Of a stretch of 10,735 bases of DNA, positions 1-6,832 are shown one piece after another. A program made the position numbers and the translations under genes. Source of the stretch: JAOUEA01 sp041287635 (lineage in GTDB: Bacteria > Actinomycetota > UBA4738 > HRBIN12); assembly GCA_041287635.1 (NCBI GenBank), contig JBGGNG010000196.1, forward strand, positions 1 to 10,735, in the 5' to 3' direction. Under the pieces are notes generated by a model that saw nothing but the letters and a program-made list of their open reading frames with translations, had not been told where the DNA came from and searched no databases. Each line of letters opens with the position of its first letter. The stretch's first letter is position 1.

Positions 1-1795
1 GCACCATCATGATCGTCTGATTCACCCCGAGCAGGATCGAGGGGCGAGCGAGGGGGAACTGGACCTTCCGCAGCAGCTGTCGCTTCGTGGACCCATACGC
101 CTCGGCGGCTTCCACCGTCTCCTTCGGCACACCCCGGATGCCGTGGTCAGTGAGCCGGATACCCACCGGCAGGGCGTAGATCACGGCGGCGATCACCGCC
201 GGCACCCGCCCGGGAGCGAAGATCAGCAGCACGGGGACGAGGTAGACGAATGCCGGCATCGTCTGCATCGCGTCGAGGACAGGCCGGATCGCGCGCTCGA
301 ACCCGTCGTGACGAGAGGCGAGCACCCCGATCGGGATCGCGATCACGATCGCGATCAGCACCGCGATCAGCACCTGGGTGAGCGTCTCCATCGCGAGGTC
401 CCACACACCCAGCAGGCCGATGCCGAAGATGCACAGGAACGAGAAGACCGCCAGGCGCACACCCGACACCTTCCATGCGATCACCGCAGCGGCGCCAGCG
501 ACCATCCACCACGGCACCCCGACGAGCAGGTCCTGCAGCGGATCGAGCAGCCAGCGCAGCAGGAACCGGGAGATCCAGTCGGCCACACCGGTGAGGTTGT
601 CGCGCGACCACTCCACGATCGCGTTCGCCGGCGCCGCGACCGAGGTCGTCCATGCCTCTGGCCAATCCTGCTGCCGGAGCACCTCCCGGCCGATCACCAC
701 CGCGCCGATGATCGCGGCGACCGTCGTGATCCACATCGCGCGGCGGGAGAATCGGCGCCCGGCGATCTCGATGCCGTCGTCGGCGGCGTGCCCCCGCTGA
801 CTCCATGCCGTCGTCACCCGGTCGAGCACGATGGCCATCATCACGATCGCGATGCCACCGTTCAGCGCCTCGCCGACGTCGAGCTGCTTGAGGCCGTCGA
901 GCACCTGCCGGCCGAGTCCGGGGGCCCCGACCACGGCCGCGATCACGACCATGCCGAGGGCCATCATGATCGTCTGGTTGACCCCGAGCATCATCGACGG
1001 CTTGGCCAGCGGGATCTGCACCTTCGACAGTGTCTGGCGGGGTGTCGACCCGTAGGAATCGGAGACCTCGAGCGCGGTCGGCGACACGTTGCGGATGCCC
1101 ATCGCCGTGAGCCGAACCGCGGGGGGCAGGGCGAAGATCACGGTCGCGATCAGGGCGGGCGGCGCCCCGATGCCGAAGAGCAGCACGCACGGGAGCAGGT
1201 AGGAGTACGCGGGGATCGTCTGCATCGCATCGAGGAACGCACGGAGGCCCCGTTCGACCGTGGGTTTGCGCCCCGCCCAGATGCCGAGCGGGATGCCGAT
1301 CACCAGCGAGACACCGACGGCGACGAGCACGAGGGAGAGCGTCTCGATGCTGTCCTCCCACACACCCAGCAACCCGAAGGTGGCGACGCCCGCGGCCGTG
1401 AGCAGGGCCAGTCGCCAGCCGGCGACCATGCCGGCGATCCCACACGCCGCCACCGTGAAGCCCAGCCACGTCATGCGCTCCAGGGCCATCTGGACCCCGT
1501 CGACCAAGGCGGTGATGCCCTCCTCGATCGGGTTCAGGATGTAGACGAACAGCCAGTGCGTCGCCTGGTTGTCGATGATCCACGTCTCGACGCCCGCGAA
1601 CCAATCCTCGATGCCGACCACCCAGGCCTCGGGGAACCCCGGGTTCAGCCAGATGAGCCCGATCGCCGCGACCACGGCCGCGCCGACCAGCCAGGCGAGC
1701 CGTCTCGGCCAGGGGTTGAGATCGGCGTGGATCACCGGCCCAGTCGGCTCGGAAATGCCGACGTCCTCGAGCCGCTCGAGCGGTTCGACCGCCAC
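1..1795 (-). CDS. proW: Glycine betaine/proline-type ABC transporter permease with two tandem ProW-like modules (partial, C-terminus off the left edge)
   Basis: Inner-membrane subunit of a ProU/OpuA-type importer for betaine, proline, choline or a similar quaternary amine. The visible 598 residues hold an N-terminal stretch with a hydrophobic segment at about 33-50. A full permease module follows at about 130-330, with the motif DAMQTIPAYSYLLP at 189 and an EAA-like loop at 241-266 (ALEVSDSYGST...IPLAKP). A second copy of the same module begins at about 450, with DAMQTMPAFVYLVP at 508 and its EAA-like loop at about 560-585. The repeat period is 319 codons. The second copy runs to the window edge at its LGVNQTIMM motif. 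The GTG start lies 3 bases after the ATPase stop, with GAGGAG about 10 bases upstream, so the two genes are one transcription unit. A usual ProW is about 280-350 residues with one module. The binding protein is not seen and may lie beyond the left edge. The family is clear; the substrate is inferred. Confidence 0.9.
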   Translation of the reverse strand, partial: MAVEPLERLEDVGISEPTGPVIHADLNPWPRRLAWLVGAAVVAAIGLIWLNPGFPEAWVVGIEDWFAGVETWIIDNQATHWLFVYILNPIEEGITALVDGVQMALERMTWLGFTVAACGIAGMVAGWRLALLTAAGVATFGLLGVWEDSIETLSLVLVAVGVSLVIGIPLGIWAGRKPTVERGLRAFLDAMQTIPAYSYLLPCVLLFGIGAPPALIATVIFALPPAVRLTAMGIRNVSPTALEVSDSYGSTPRQTLSKVQIPLAKPSMMLGVNQTIMMALGMVVIAAVVGAPGLGRQVLDGLKQLDVGEALNGGIAIVMMAIVLDRVTTAWSQRGHAADDGIEIAGRRFSRRAMWITTVAAIIGAVVIGREVLRQQDWPEAWTTSVAAPANAIVEWSRDNLTGVADWISRFLLRWLLDPLQDLLVGVPWWMVAGAAAVIAWKVSGVRLAVFSFLCIFGIGLLGVWDLAMETLTQVLIAVLIAIVIAIPIGVLASRHDGFERAIRPVLDAMQTMPAFVYLVPVLLIFAPGRVPAVIAAVIYALPVGIRLTDHGIRGVPKETVEAAEAYGSTKRQLLRKVQFPLARPSILLGVNQTIMMV

Positions 1796-1798
1796 GAG

Positions 1799-2833
1799 TC
1801 AGCGCTCCTCGACGAGTGCGGCCATCACCGCTCCACGATCGACCATGCCGACCACCTGGTCCCCGTCGATGACCCGCATCGGCCGATCCGACGACGCGAA
1901 GCCTGCGATCAGCTCCTGCACGACCGTGTCGGCGGACACGTCACCCGCGTAGTCGAGGCCGTTGCCGGCAGGGATCGGAAGGGTGATCGAGCGGGCGGTC
2001 AGCACGTGGGCGCGCGGCACGTCCTTCGTGAAGTCGGCGACGTAGTCGTCGGCTGGGTGGGCGACCACTTCCTCCGGCGTGCCCACCTGCACGAACTTGC
2101 CGTCCTTCATGATCGCGATCCGGTCGCCGAGCTTCAGGGCCTCGGCGAGGTCGTGGGTGATGAAGATCATCGTCTTCTTGAGATCGCGCTGCAGCGCGAT
2201 CATCTGGTCCTGCATGTCGCGCCGGATCAGCGGGTCGAGCGCGCTGAACGGCTCGTCGAACAACAAGATCTCGGGGTCGTTCGCGAGCGCGCGGGCCAGT
2301 CCCACGCGTTGCTGCATGCCGCCCGAGAGCTCGTCGGGATAGGACGCGCCCCACCCCTCGAGGCCGACCTCGCCGAGCACCTCGTGAGCCGTGGTGAGGC
2401 GCTCCTGGCGACCCTGCCCCTGCACCTCGAGGCCGAACGCGACGTTGTCTGCGATCGTGCGATGAGGGAAGAGCCCGAAGTGCTGGAACACCATGCCGAC
2501 CTTGCGGCGACGGATGTCGCGCAGACGATCGTCGTCGAGGGCGACGACGTCCTCGCCGTCGATCAGCACCTGACCCGCCGTCGGATCATGCAACCGGTTG
2601 ATCATGCGCACGAGGGTCGACTTGCCCGAGCCGGACAATCCCATCACAACGAAGACCTCGCCCTGGGCGACGTCGAAGGAGACGTCGCGCACAGCGGCCA
2701 CGCACCCGGTTTTCGTGAGCAGTTCACCACGCGGCAGGTCGGCGTCGGGCGTGCCTACGATTTCGTCGGCCTTGGGCCCGTAGATCTTCCACACGTTGCG
2801 ACACGACACCGTGGCGTTCGGCGTCTCGGCCAA
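1799..2833 (-). CDS. proV: ProV/OpuAA-type ABC transporter ATP-binding protein
   Basis: Cytoplasmic ATPase that powers the adjacent ProW-like permease. With the TTG start chosen here it has 344 residues. Visible motifs are Walker A GLSGSGKST (65-73), Q-loop Q117 in VFQHFGLFPHRT, signature LSGGMQQR (169-176), Walker B ILLFDEP (189-195, catalytic Glu194) and the H-loop His227 in ITHD. The segment RDMQDQMIALQRDLKKTMIFITHD is typical of glycine betaine/proline ATPases. The tail at about 298-342 looks like one CBS-type repeat (VIDGDQVVGMVDRGAVMAAL), whereas ProV/OpuAA proteins often carry two. The TTG at 2833 is preferred because AGGGGG lies 8 bases upstream and the N-terminus then begins just before the conserved VSCRNVWKIYG. 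A GTG at 2842 and a TTG at 2941 are in-frame alternatives, and the 2941 start would leave only 21 bases after the upstream gene. Transport of a betaine-like osmolyte or nutrient is inferred from the family. Confidence 0.93.
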   Translation of the reverse strand: MAETPNATVSCRNVWKIYGPKADEIVGTPDADLPRGELLTKTGCVAAVRDVSFDVAQGEVFVVMGLSGSGKSTLVRMINRLHDPTAGQVLIDGEDVVALDDDRLRDIRRRKVGMVFQHFGLFPHRTIADNVAFGLEVQGQGRQERLTTAHEVLGEVGLEGWGASYPDELSGGMQQRVGLARALANDPEILLFDEPFSALDPLIRRDMQDQMIALQRDLKKTMIFITHDLAEALKLGDRIAIMKDGKFVQVGTPEEVVAHPADDYVADFTKDVPRAHVLTARSITLPIPAGNGLDYAGDVSADTVVQELIAGFASSDRPMRVIDGDQVVGMVDRGAVMAALVEER

Positions 2834-2962
2834 GGTGCGCACCCCCTCCCGGGTCGGGCCCTCGACGGACCCACCGTACGGACCGACCGATACTGGTTCT
2901 CCCTGCGGGCGCGCGCAAGTCAGGGGTTGCGGAGCCGACAACGGCAGGTGCGTCGCGCGACG

Positions 2963-3811
2963 TCAGGCGAGGCCGAGCACGAGCAGGCCCGTCACGACCA
3001 GGGCGATCCCTACGTACTGGTTCGCGACCGGACGCTCGTGCAGGAACGCGATCGAGAGCGCGACGGCGATCAGGGGGAACACGGCCGAGGCGATCAGCAC
3101 GATCGACAGCAGCCCCTGCGACGCGCCGATCGAGTAGGTGACGACCCCCAGGAGGTCGGCGGCGCCCGAGGCCAACGCGATCACCAATCCCATGTTCCAG
3201 CCCAGGCGGTCGAACTCGCGCCGCCTGACGATCGACAAGGCGGTGAACATCGCGAGCTGCGCGCACCGAGATGCCCAGAGCCCCGGCACCCAGCCCACCT
3301 CCTGGGCGAAGTAGCCGAGGAAGAACCCACCGATGCCGAACAGCACCGCCGAGACGACCGCCCACGGCAACCCGGGCGGCCTCGTGTGCGTTCCGGCCCG
3401 CAGCTTGGCGAGGTCTGTCGAGGTGAGCATCACCCCGATCACCGTGATCACGCCGCCCACGATCGCCGCGGGACCGGGGCGCTCCCCCAGCACCACCACC
3501 GCGAGCGTGACGCCGACGACCGCGTACGTCGCCCCGATCGGTGAGACCACGGCGACCGGCCCGAGCTGCAACGCCCGGTAGTGCGACAGGTATGCCCCAC
3601 CTGAGGCGAGGCCGTTCATCACCACGAACGCCGCGTACGGAGCCATGACGCTCGGGTCGTGTCCCCCGGCGATCATGAAGCCGGTCATCGCCACCGCGCT
3701 CAACGCCTGGGCGACCATCACGGTCGGAAGGCTGCCGATGCGCCGCCCACCGACGGCGCCCGTGAAGTCGGCGAGCCCCCAGCCGAGGGCGGCCGCGAGG
3801 CCGTAGATCAC
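2963..3811 (-). CDS. EamA/DMT-family membrane transporter
   Basis: A 282-residue, strongly hydrophobic protein with two homologous halves of about five membrane helices each (about 1-135 and 145-280), the layout of the drug/metabolite transporter superfamily. Family-type features include the N-terminal ALGWGLADFTGAVGGRR, the first-half end GPVAVVSPIGATYAVVGVTLAVVVLGERPG, and the matching second-half end SAVFPLIAVALSIAFLHERP followed by NQYVGIALVVTGLLVLG. Length is normal for the family. The GTG start overlaps the stop of the upstream acyl-CoA synthetase as GTGA (4 bases), so translation is probably coupled. The Shine-Dalgarno candidate (GGAAG) is weak and distant, which also fits coupling. 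Most characterised relatives export amino acids, metabolites or drugs. Here it may move a product or intermediate of the neighbouring enzymes, but nothing in the sequence identifies the substrate. Confidence 0.9.
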   Translation of the reverse strand: MIYGLAAALGWGLADFTGAVGGRRIGSLPTVMVAQALSAVAMTGFMIAGGHDPSVMAPYAAFVVMNGLASGGAYLSHYRALQLGPVAVVSPIGATYAVVGVTLAVVVLGERPGPAAIVGGVITVIGVMLTSTDLAKLRAGTHTRPPGLPWAVVSAVLFGIGGFFLGYFAQEVGWVPGLWASRCAQLAMFTALSIVRRREFDRLGWNMGLVIALASGAADLLGVVTYSIGASQGLLSIVLIASAVFPLIAVALSIAFLHERPVANQYVGIALVVTGLLVLGLA

Positions 3812-5931
3812 GCGGGGCGAACTTCCGCGAGGGCGTCGACGGCCACGGCGCCACGCTCGCCCACCAGCAGGGGGTTCGCCTCGAACGAGGTCAGCCGACC
3901 TCGGAGGTCGTGGGCGATGCGGGCGATCGCCTCGACCGCCCTCGCCGCCGCGCGCAGATCGTGGTCGTGCGGATCGAGCCCGCAATGCGACGCCTGATCG
4001 GCGACATAGGCGCGAGCCTGCGCCGGGGTGAGCGGGCACGGCACGAAGACCGCCTCGCCTTCCTCGGCGAGCGTTCCGCCGGGTCGCATGGTGATCATCG
4101 GCCCGAACCGCTCGTCGACGACGGCGCCCACGAGCACCTCGGTGCCGCGCACCATCTGCTGCACGAGCACCTTCGGCGCGCGTGCCCCCGCCCGCTTCGC
4201 GGCCTCGAGCACCTCGGCCGCGGCCACCTCGACATCGGTCGCGTTCCGCAGACCGAGCCGCACCCCACCGAGCTTCGCCTTGTGCGGGATCTCGGGCGCC
4301 TGCGCCTTCACCACGACCGGGAACCCGACCGCGCGGGCGAACGCCGCCGCGAGCTCGGGCGTCGCGAGCGTCCGCTCCTTCGGCCGGGCCACCCCGTAGA
4401 GCTGCAGGATCCTGGCGCCCGCCTCCTCGTCGATCGGACCTTCGTGGCCGCGCAGCACCCGCAGGGCCTTCGCGCGATCGGGGTGCGGCGGCAGGTCGTC
4501 GGCGGTCGCCCGCCCCTTCGCGCCCTGGAACTCGACGAGTGCCCTGATCGCACCCGCAGAGGCGTGGTGGCCCTGCAGGAACGGGAGGGCATGCTTCCTC
4601 GTGAACGACTTCGCCGCCGGCGTGTAGGCGAGCGGGCTCATCGCGACGCTCGCGAACACCACTCCGGTCTCGCGCCGCAGCGTCGCGACCATGCGCAACA
4701 CGGGGTCGGACCACGGCGTCTCACCCTCGAGCCTCGGAGGGAACGCATCGAAGGCGATCACGCCGATCGACGGGTCGTTCGCGAGCGCCTCGAGCGCTCC
4801 CTCGTACATCTCGGTCTCGACCGCGGCCTGTCCCGTCACGTCGAGCGGGTTGTTCTGCGAGGCGAAGTGCGGCAGCACCTTCGCCAGCCGGCGCCGAGTC
4901 GTCGGCGAGAACTCCGGCAGATGCAGGCTGGCGGTCCCGGCGGCCTCCGCGAACAGGGTGCACGCGCCGCCCGACTGCAGCGCCGCGGCGACGCCGGCTG
5001 AGCGCAGCTTCCGCTCCTTCGAGAGCAGCAGTGCCGCCTCGAACATCGTCACCGGGTCCTCGACCAGGATCACGCCCTGCGCGCGGAGCCATGCGTCACG
5101 CAACGTGGTGTTGCCGGCCAGCGCCCCCGTGTGCGCCACGATCGAGCGGCGGGCCGCCTCGCTCCTGCCCTCGGGCGCGCAGATCAGCACGGGCTTGCCG
5201 GCACGGCGCAACGCATCGAGTCCGCGATCGATACCCTCGACGTCGCGCATCGTCTCGATGTAGCTCGTGACGACCTTCGTCTTCGGATCGGCGGCCGCCC
5301 ACTCGAACATGTCACCGAGCCCGAGCACGGCCTCGTTGCCGACGCCGAGGATGATCCGCAGCCCCACTCCCCGGTCCGAGGCCAATTGGTTCATGGCCCA
5401 GGCCACGGTGCCGCTCTGGCTGATCACGCTGATCGTGCCGGGAAGCAGCTCCGGAGGCGGGGTGGTGCCATAGGGCGCGACGCGGTCGACGTAGTTCACG
5501 AAACCCTCGACGTTGGGCCCGAGCACCGGGATGCGGGTGCGCAGCGCGGCCTCCCGGAGCTCCGCCTGCAGAGCGGCGCCCTCCTCGCCCGCCTCGGCGA
5601 ACCCCGACGAGACCACCATGATGCTCCGCACGCCGCGGGCGCCGCAGTCGTCGATCATGCGAACGACCACGCTGGCGGGCACGACGAACACCACGAGATC
5701 GATGCCGCGCGGAAGCTCGGCGATCGCATGCAGGCACCGGCGCCCCCACACCTCGTCGTACTTCGGGTTGATCGGGAAGACCTCACCCTCGTACCCGACA
5801 TGACGCAGGGACCGCTCGATCTCGGGCGCCCACGAGTCGGGGGACTCCGACGCGCCGACGACCGCGATCGATCGAGGAGCGAGCAGCGGCGTGAGGTCGT
5901 ACCGAAGGCGCCGCGAGCGTGATCGGCTCAC
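3808..5931 (-). CDS. NDP-forming acyl-CoA synthetase (fused alpha and beta parts)
   Basis: A 707-residue protein of the ADP-forming acetyl/acyl-CoA synthetase family, which interconverts an acyl-CoA plus ADP and phosphate with a free acid, CoA and ATP through phosphohistidine intermediates. Domain order: CoA-binding Rossmann domain (about 14-140, with SIAVVGAS at 21 and a GPN motif at 138), a succinyl-CoA-ligase-like region (about 160-470, with SQSGT at 171 and NPLDVTG at 361), then an ATP-grasp beta domain (about 490-705). His267 in AHTGALAG matches the catalytic phosphohistidine. His550 in PEIPHKAKLGGV matches the shuttle histidine of the ATP-grasp part. FEANPLLV near 683 matches the usual E-x-NPL metal/nucleotide region. 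The common HK[ST][DE] after the second histidine reads HKAK here. The GTG start overlaps the crotonase stop as GTGA, and the stop overlaps the next start as GTGA. It is likely catabolic, taking the acyl-CoA made upstream; the acyl substrate is unknown. Confidence 0.93.
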   Translation of the reverse strand: MSRSRSRRLRYDLTPLLAPRSIAVVGASESPDSWAPEIERSLRHVGYEGEVFPINPKYDEVWGRRCLHAIAELPRGIDLVVFVVPASVVVRMIDDCGARGVRSIMVVSSGFAEAGEEGAALQAELREAALRTRIPVLGPNVEGFVNYVDRVAPYGTTPPPELLPGTISVISQSGTVAWAMNQLASDRGVGLRIILGVGNEAVLGLGDMFEWAAADPKTKVVTSYIETMRDVEGIDRGLDALRRAGKPVLICAPEGRSEAARRSIVAHTGALAGNTTLRDAWLRAQGVILVEDPVTMFEAALLLSKERKLRSAGVAAALQSGGACTLFAEAAGTASLHLPEFSPTTRRRLAKVLPHFASQNNPLDVTGQAAVETEMYEGALEALANDPSIGVIAFDAFPPRLEGETPWSDPVLRMVATLRRETGVVFASVAMSPLAYTPAAKSFTRKHALPFLQGHHASAGAIRALVEFQGAKGRATADDLPPHPDRAKALRVLRGHEGPIDEEAGARILQLYGVARPKERTLATPELAAAFARAVGFPVVVKAQAPEIPHKAKLGGVRLGLRNATDVEVAAAEVLEAAKRAGARAPKVLVQQMVRGTEVLVGAVVDERFGPMITMRPGGTLAEEGEAVFVPCPLTPAQARAYVADQASHCGLDPHDHDLRAAARAVEAIARIAHDLRGRLTSFEANPLLVGERGAVAVDALAEVRPA

Positions 5932-6764
5932 GCCGGCTCACCCCGGAAGCGCTCGTCGCGCCAGGCGATCGCTGCCTTCAAACCCTCTTCTTGGGTGATG
6001 CGCCGGAACTCGTCGCGGGTGGGGAGGTTCGCCGTCTCGATCAGCACGTCGAGCTCGGTGTTGGCGGCCATCGCCGCCCGGAACCCGGCGACGTCCCACG
6101 CACGGTTCACCGCTCGCTTCGTCGTCTGCACCACGAAGGGCTCGTTCTTCGCGATCTCGTTCGCGAGCGCCAGCGTCGCCTCGTCGAGATCGGCGGCAGG
6201 CACCACGCGGTTCACCATGCCGATGCGCAGGGCCTCGTCGGCGCCGACCCGATCCTCGCCCGTGAACAGCAGTTCCTTCGCCTGTCGAACGCCGACGACC
6301 CAGGGCAGGAACATCGAGACGACGCCAGAACCGAAACGGATGTCGACGTAGCCGAACTTCGCGTCGTCGGACACCACCGCGAGGTCGCAGGCGAGCATCA
6401 GGTCGGTGCCTCCCGCCAGGCAGTACGAGTGCACCTGCGCGATCGTTGGTTTGGGGCACTCGGTGAACTCGAGCATGCTCTCGGTCGAACGGGAGAGCTC
6501 TTCGTGCCAGGACCGCGCGTCGTGCTCGCCGCCCTCCGCGTCCTCGTTGAGGTCGTACCCGGCGCAGAACGCACGCCCGGCGCCGCGCAGGACCACGACG
6601 CGCACGTCGTCGTCCTCGCTCGCCGCGCGCAGGGCCATCGACATGGCGTCGATCAGCTCGCCGCTGAGGGCGTTCAGGGCATCCGGACGGTTCATCGTGA
6701 GTCGTCGGACCGGTCCGACGTCCTCGACGAGCAGCACCGATCCTGCAGCGGTCGACTGGCTCAC
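5928..6764 (-). CDS. Enoyl-CoA hydratase/isomerase (crotonase) family protein
   Basis: A 278-residue crotonase-fold enzyme acting on CoA thioesters. The core motifs are visible: NRPDALNALSGEL (25-37), the first oxyanion-hole segment RAFCAGYDL (64-72), the second at SYCLAGGTDLMLACDL (113-128), then FGYVDIRFGSG (137-147), and a C-terminal helical region (about 200-278). Where classical crotonase has two catalytic glutamates, this protein has Asp121 (AGGTD) and Asp141 (VDIRFG). It may therefore not be a standard hydratase and could be an isomerase, hydrolase, dehalogenase-type or other crotonase. The GTG start at 6764 is preferred because AGAGGAAG lies just upstream, and the residues upstream of it do not resemble crotonases. 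Its stop overlaps the acyl-CoA synthetase start (GTGA), so these two enzymes are coupled. Fold assignment is secure; the reaction is not. Confidence 0.92.
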   Translation of the reverse strand: MSQSTAAGSVLLVEDVGPVRRLTMNRPDALNALSGELIDAMSMALRAASEDDDVRVVVLRGAGRAFCAGYDLNEDAEGGEHDARSWHEELSRSTESMLEFTECPKPTIAQVHSYCLAGGTDLMLACDLAVVSDDAKFGYVDIRFGSGVVSMFLPWVVGVRQAKELLFTGEDRVGADEALRIGMVNRVVPAADLDEATLALANEIAKNEPFVVQTTKRAVNRAWDVAGFRAAMAANTELDVLIETANLPTRDEFRRITQEEGLKAAIAWRDERFRGEPA

Positions 6765-6799
6765 GGTCTTCCTCTCTTCGTCGGTCGGTACCTCACGCG

Positions 6800-6830
6800 T
6801 CCCGGCCTGTGCCGAGCGCGAGGCCCGGGA
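6800..6830 (-). repeat. Intergenic inverted repeat after the amine oxidase stop
   Basis: On the minus strand, arms TCCCGGgCCT and AGGCCGGGA can pair into a 9-bp stem with one bulged G and a 12-base loop. It begins 2 bases after the amine oxidase stop and ends about 35 bases before the crotonase start. No run of T follows, so it is not a canonical intrinsic terminator. It could partly uncouple expression of the oxidase from the downstream genes or protect the mRNA end, but this is inference. Confidence 0.45.
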
Positions 6831-6832
6831 TG

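Noticed and set aside
300..372. Dense GATC/CGATCG repeats that could suggest a replication or methylation site
   Set aside because: They encode an Ile/Ala/Val-rich membrane helix of the permease through ATC, GCG and GTG codons. The spacing follows codons rather than an origin-like pattern.
2951..2962. CGTCGCGCGACG palindrome right after the EamA stop, as a terminator
   Set aside because: It is 12 bases long with no proper loop and no T run, and the downstream genes continue on the same strand. It is too weak to call.
2834..2962. A separate promoter for the ProV/ProW pair
   Set aside because: The gap is long enough, but I found no -35/-10 pair with sensible spacing on the minus strand, and an in-frame TTG at 2941 could close most of the gap.
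143..3544. A 1133-codon open frame on the plus strand
   Set aside because: It runs antisense to three well-supported genes. Its translation is rich in Arg, His, Asp and Pro, with no domain motifs. It is the expected open shadow frame of high-GC coding DNA.
3910..5001. A 363-codon plus-strand open frame opposite the acyl-CoA synthetase
   Set aside because: The minus-strand frame carries clear catalytic histidines and domain motifs. The plus-strand product is Arg/His/Leu-rich with no recognisable family.
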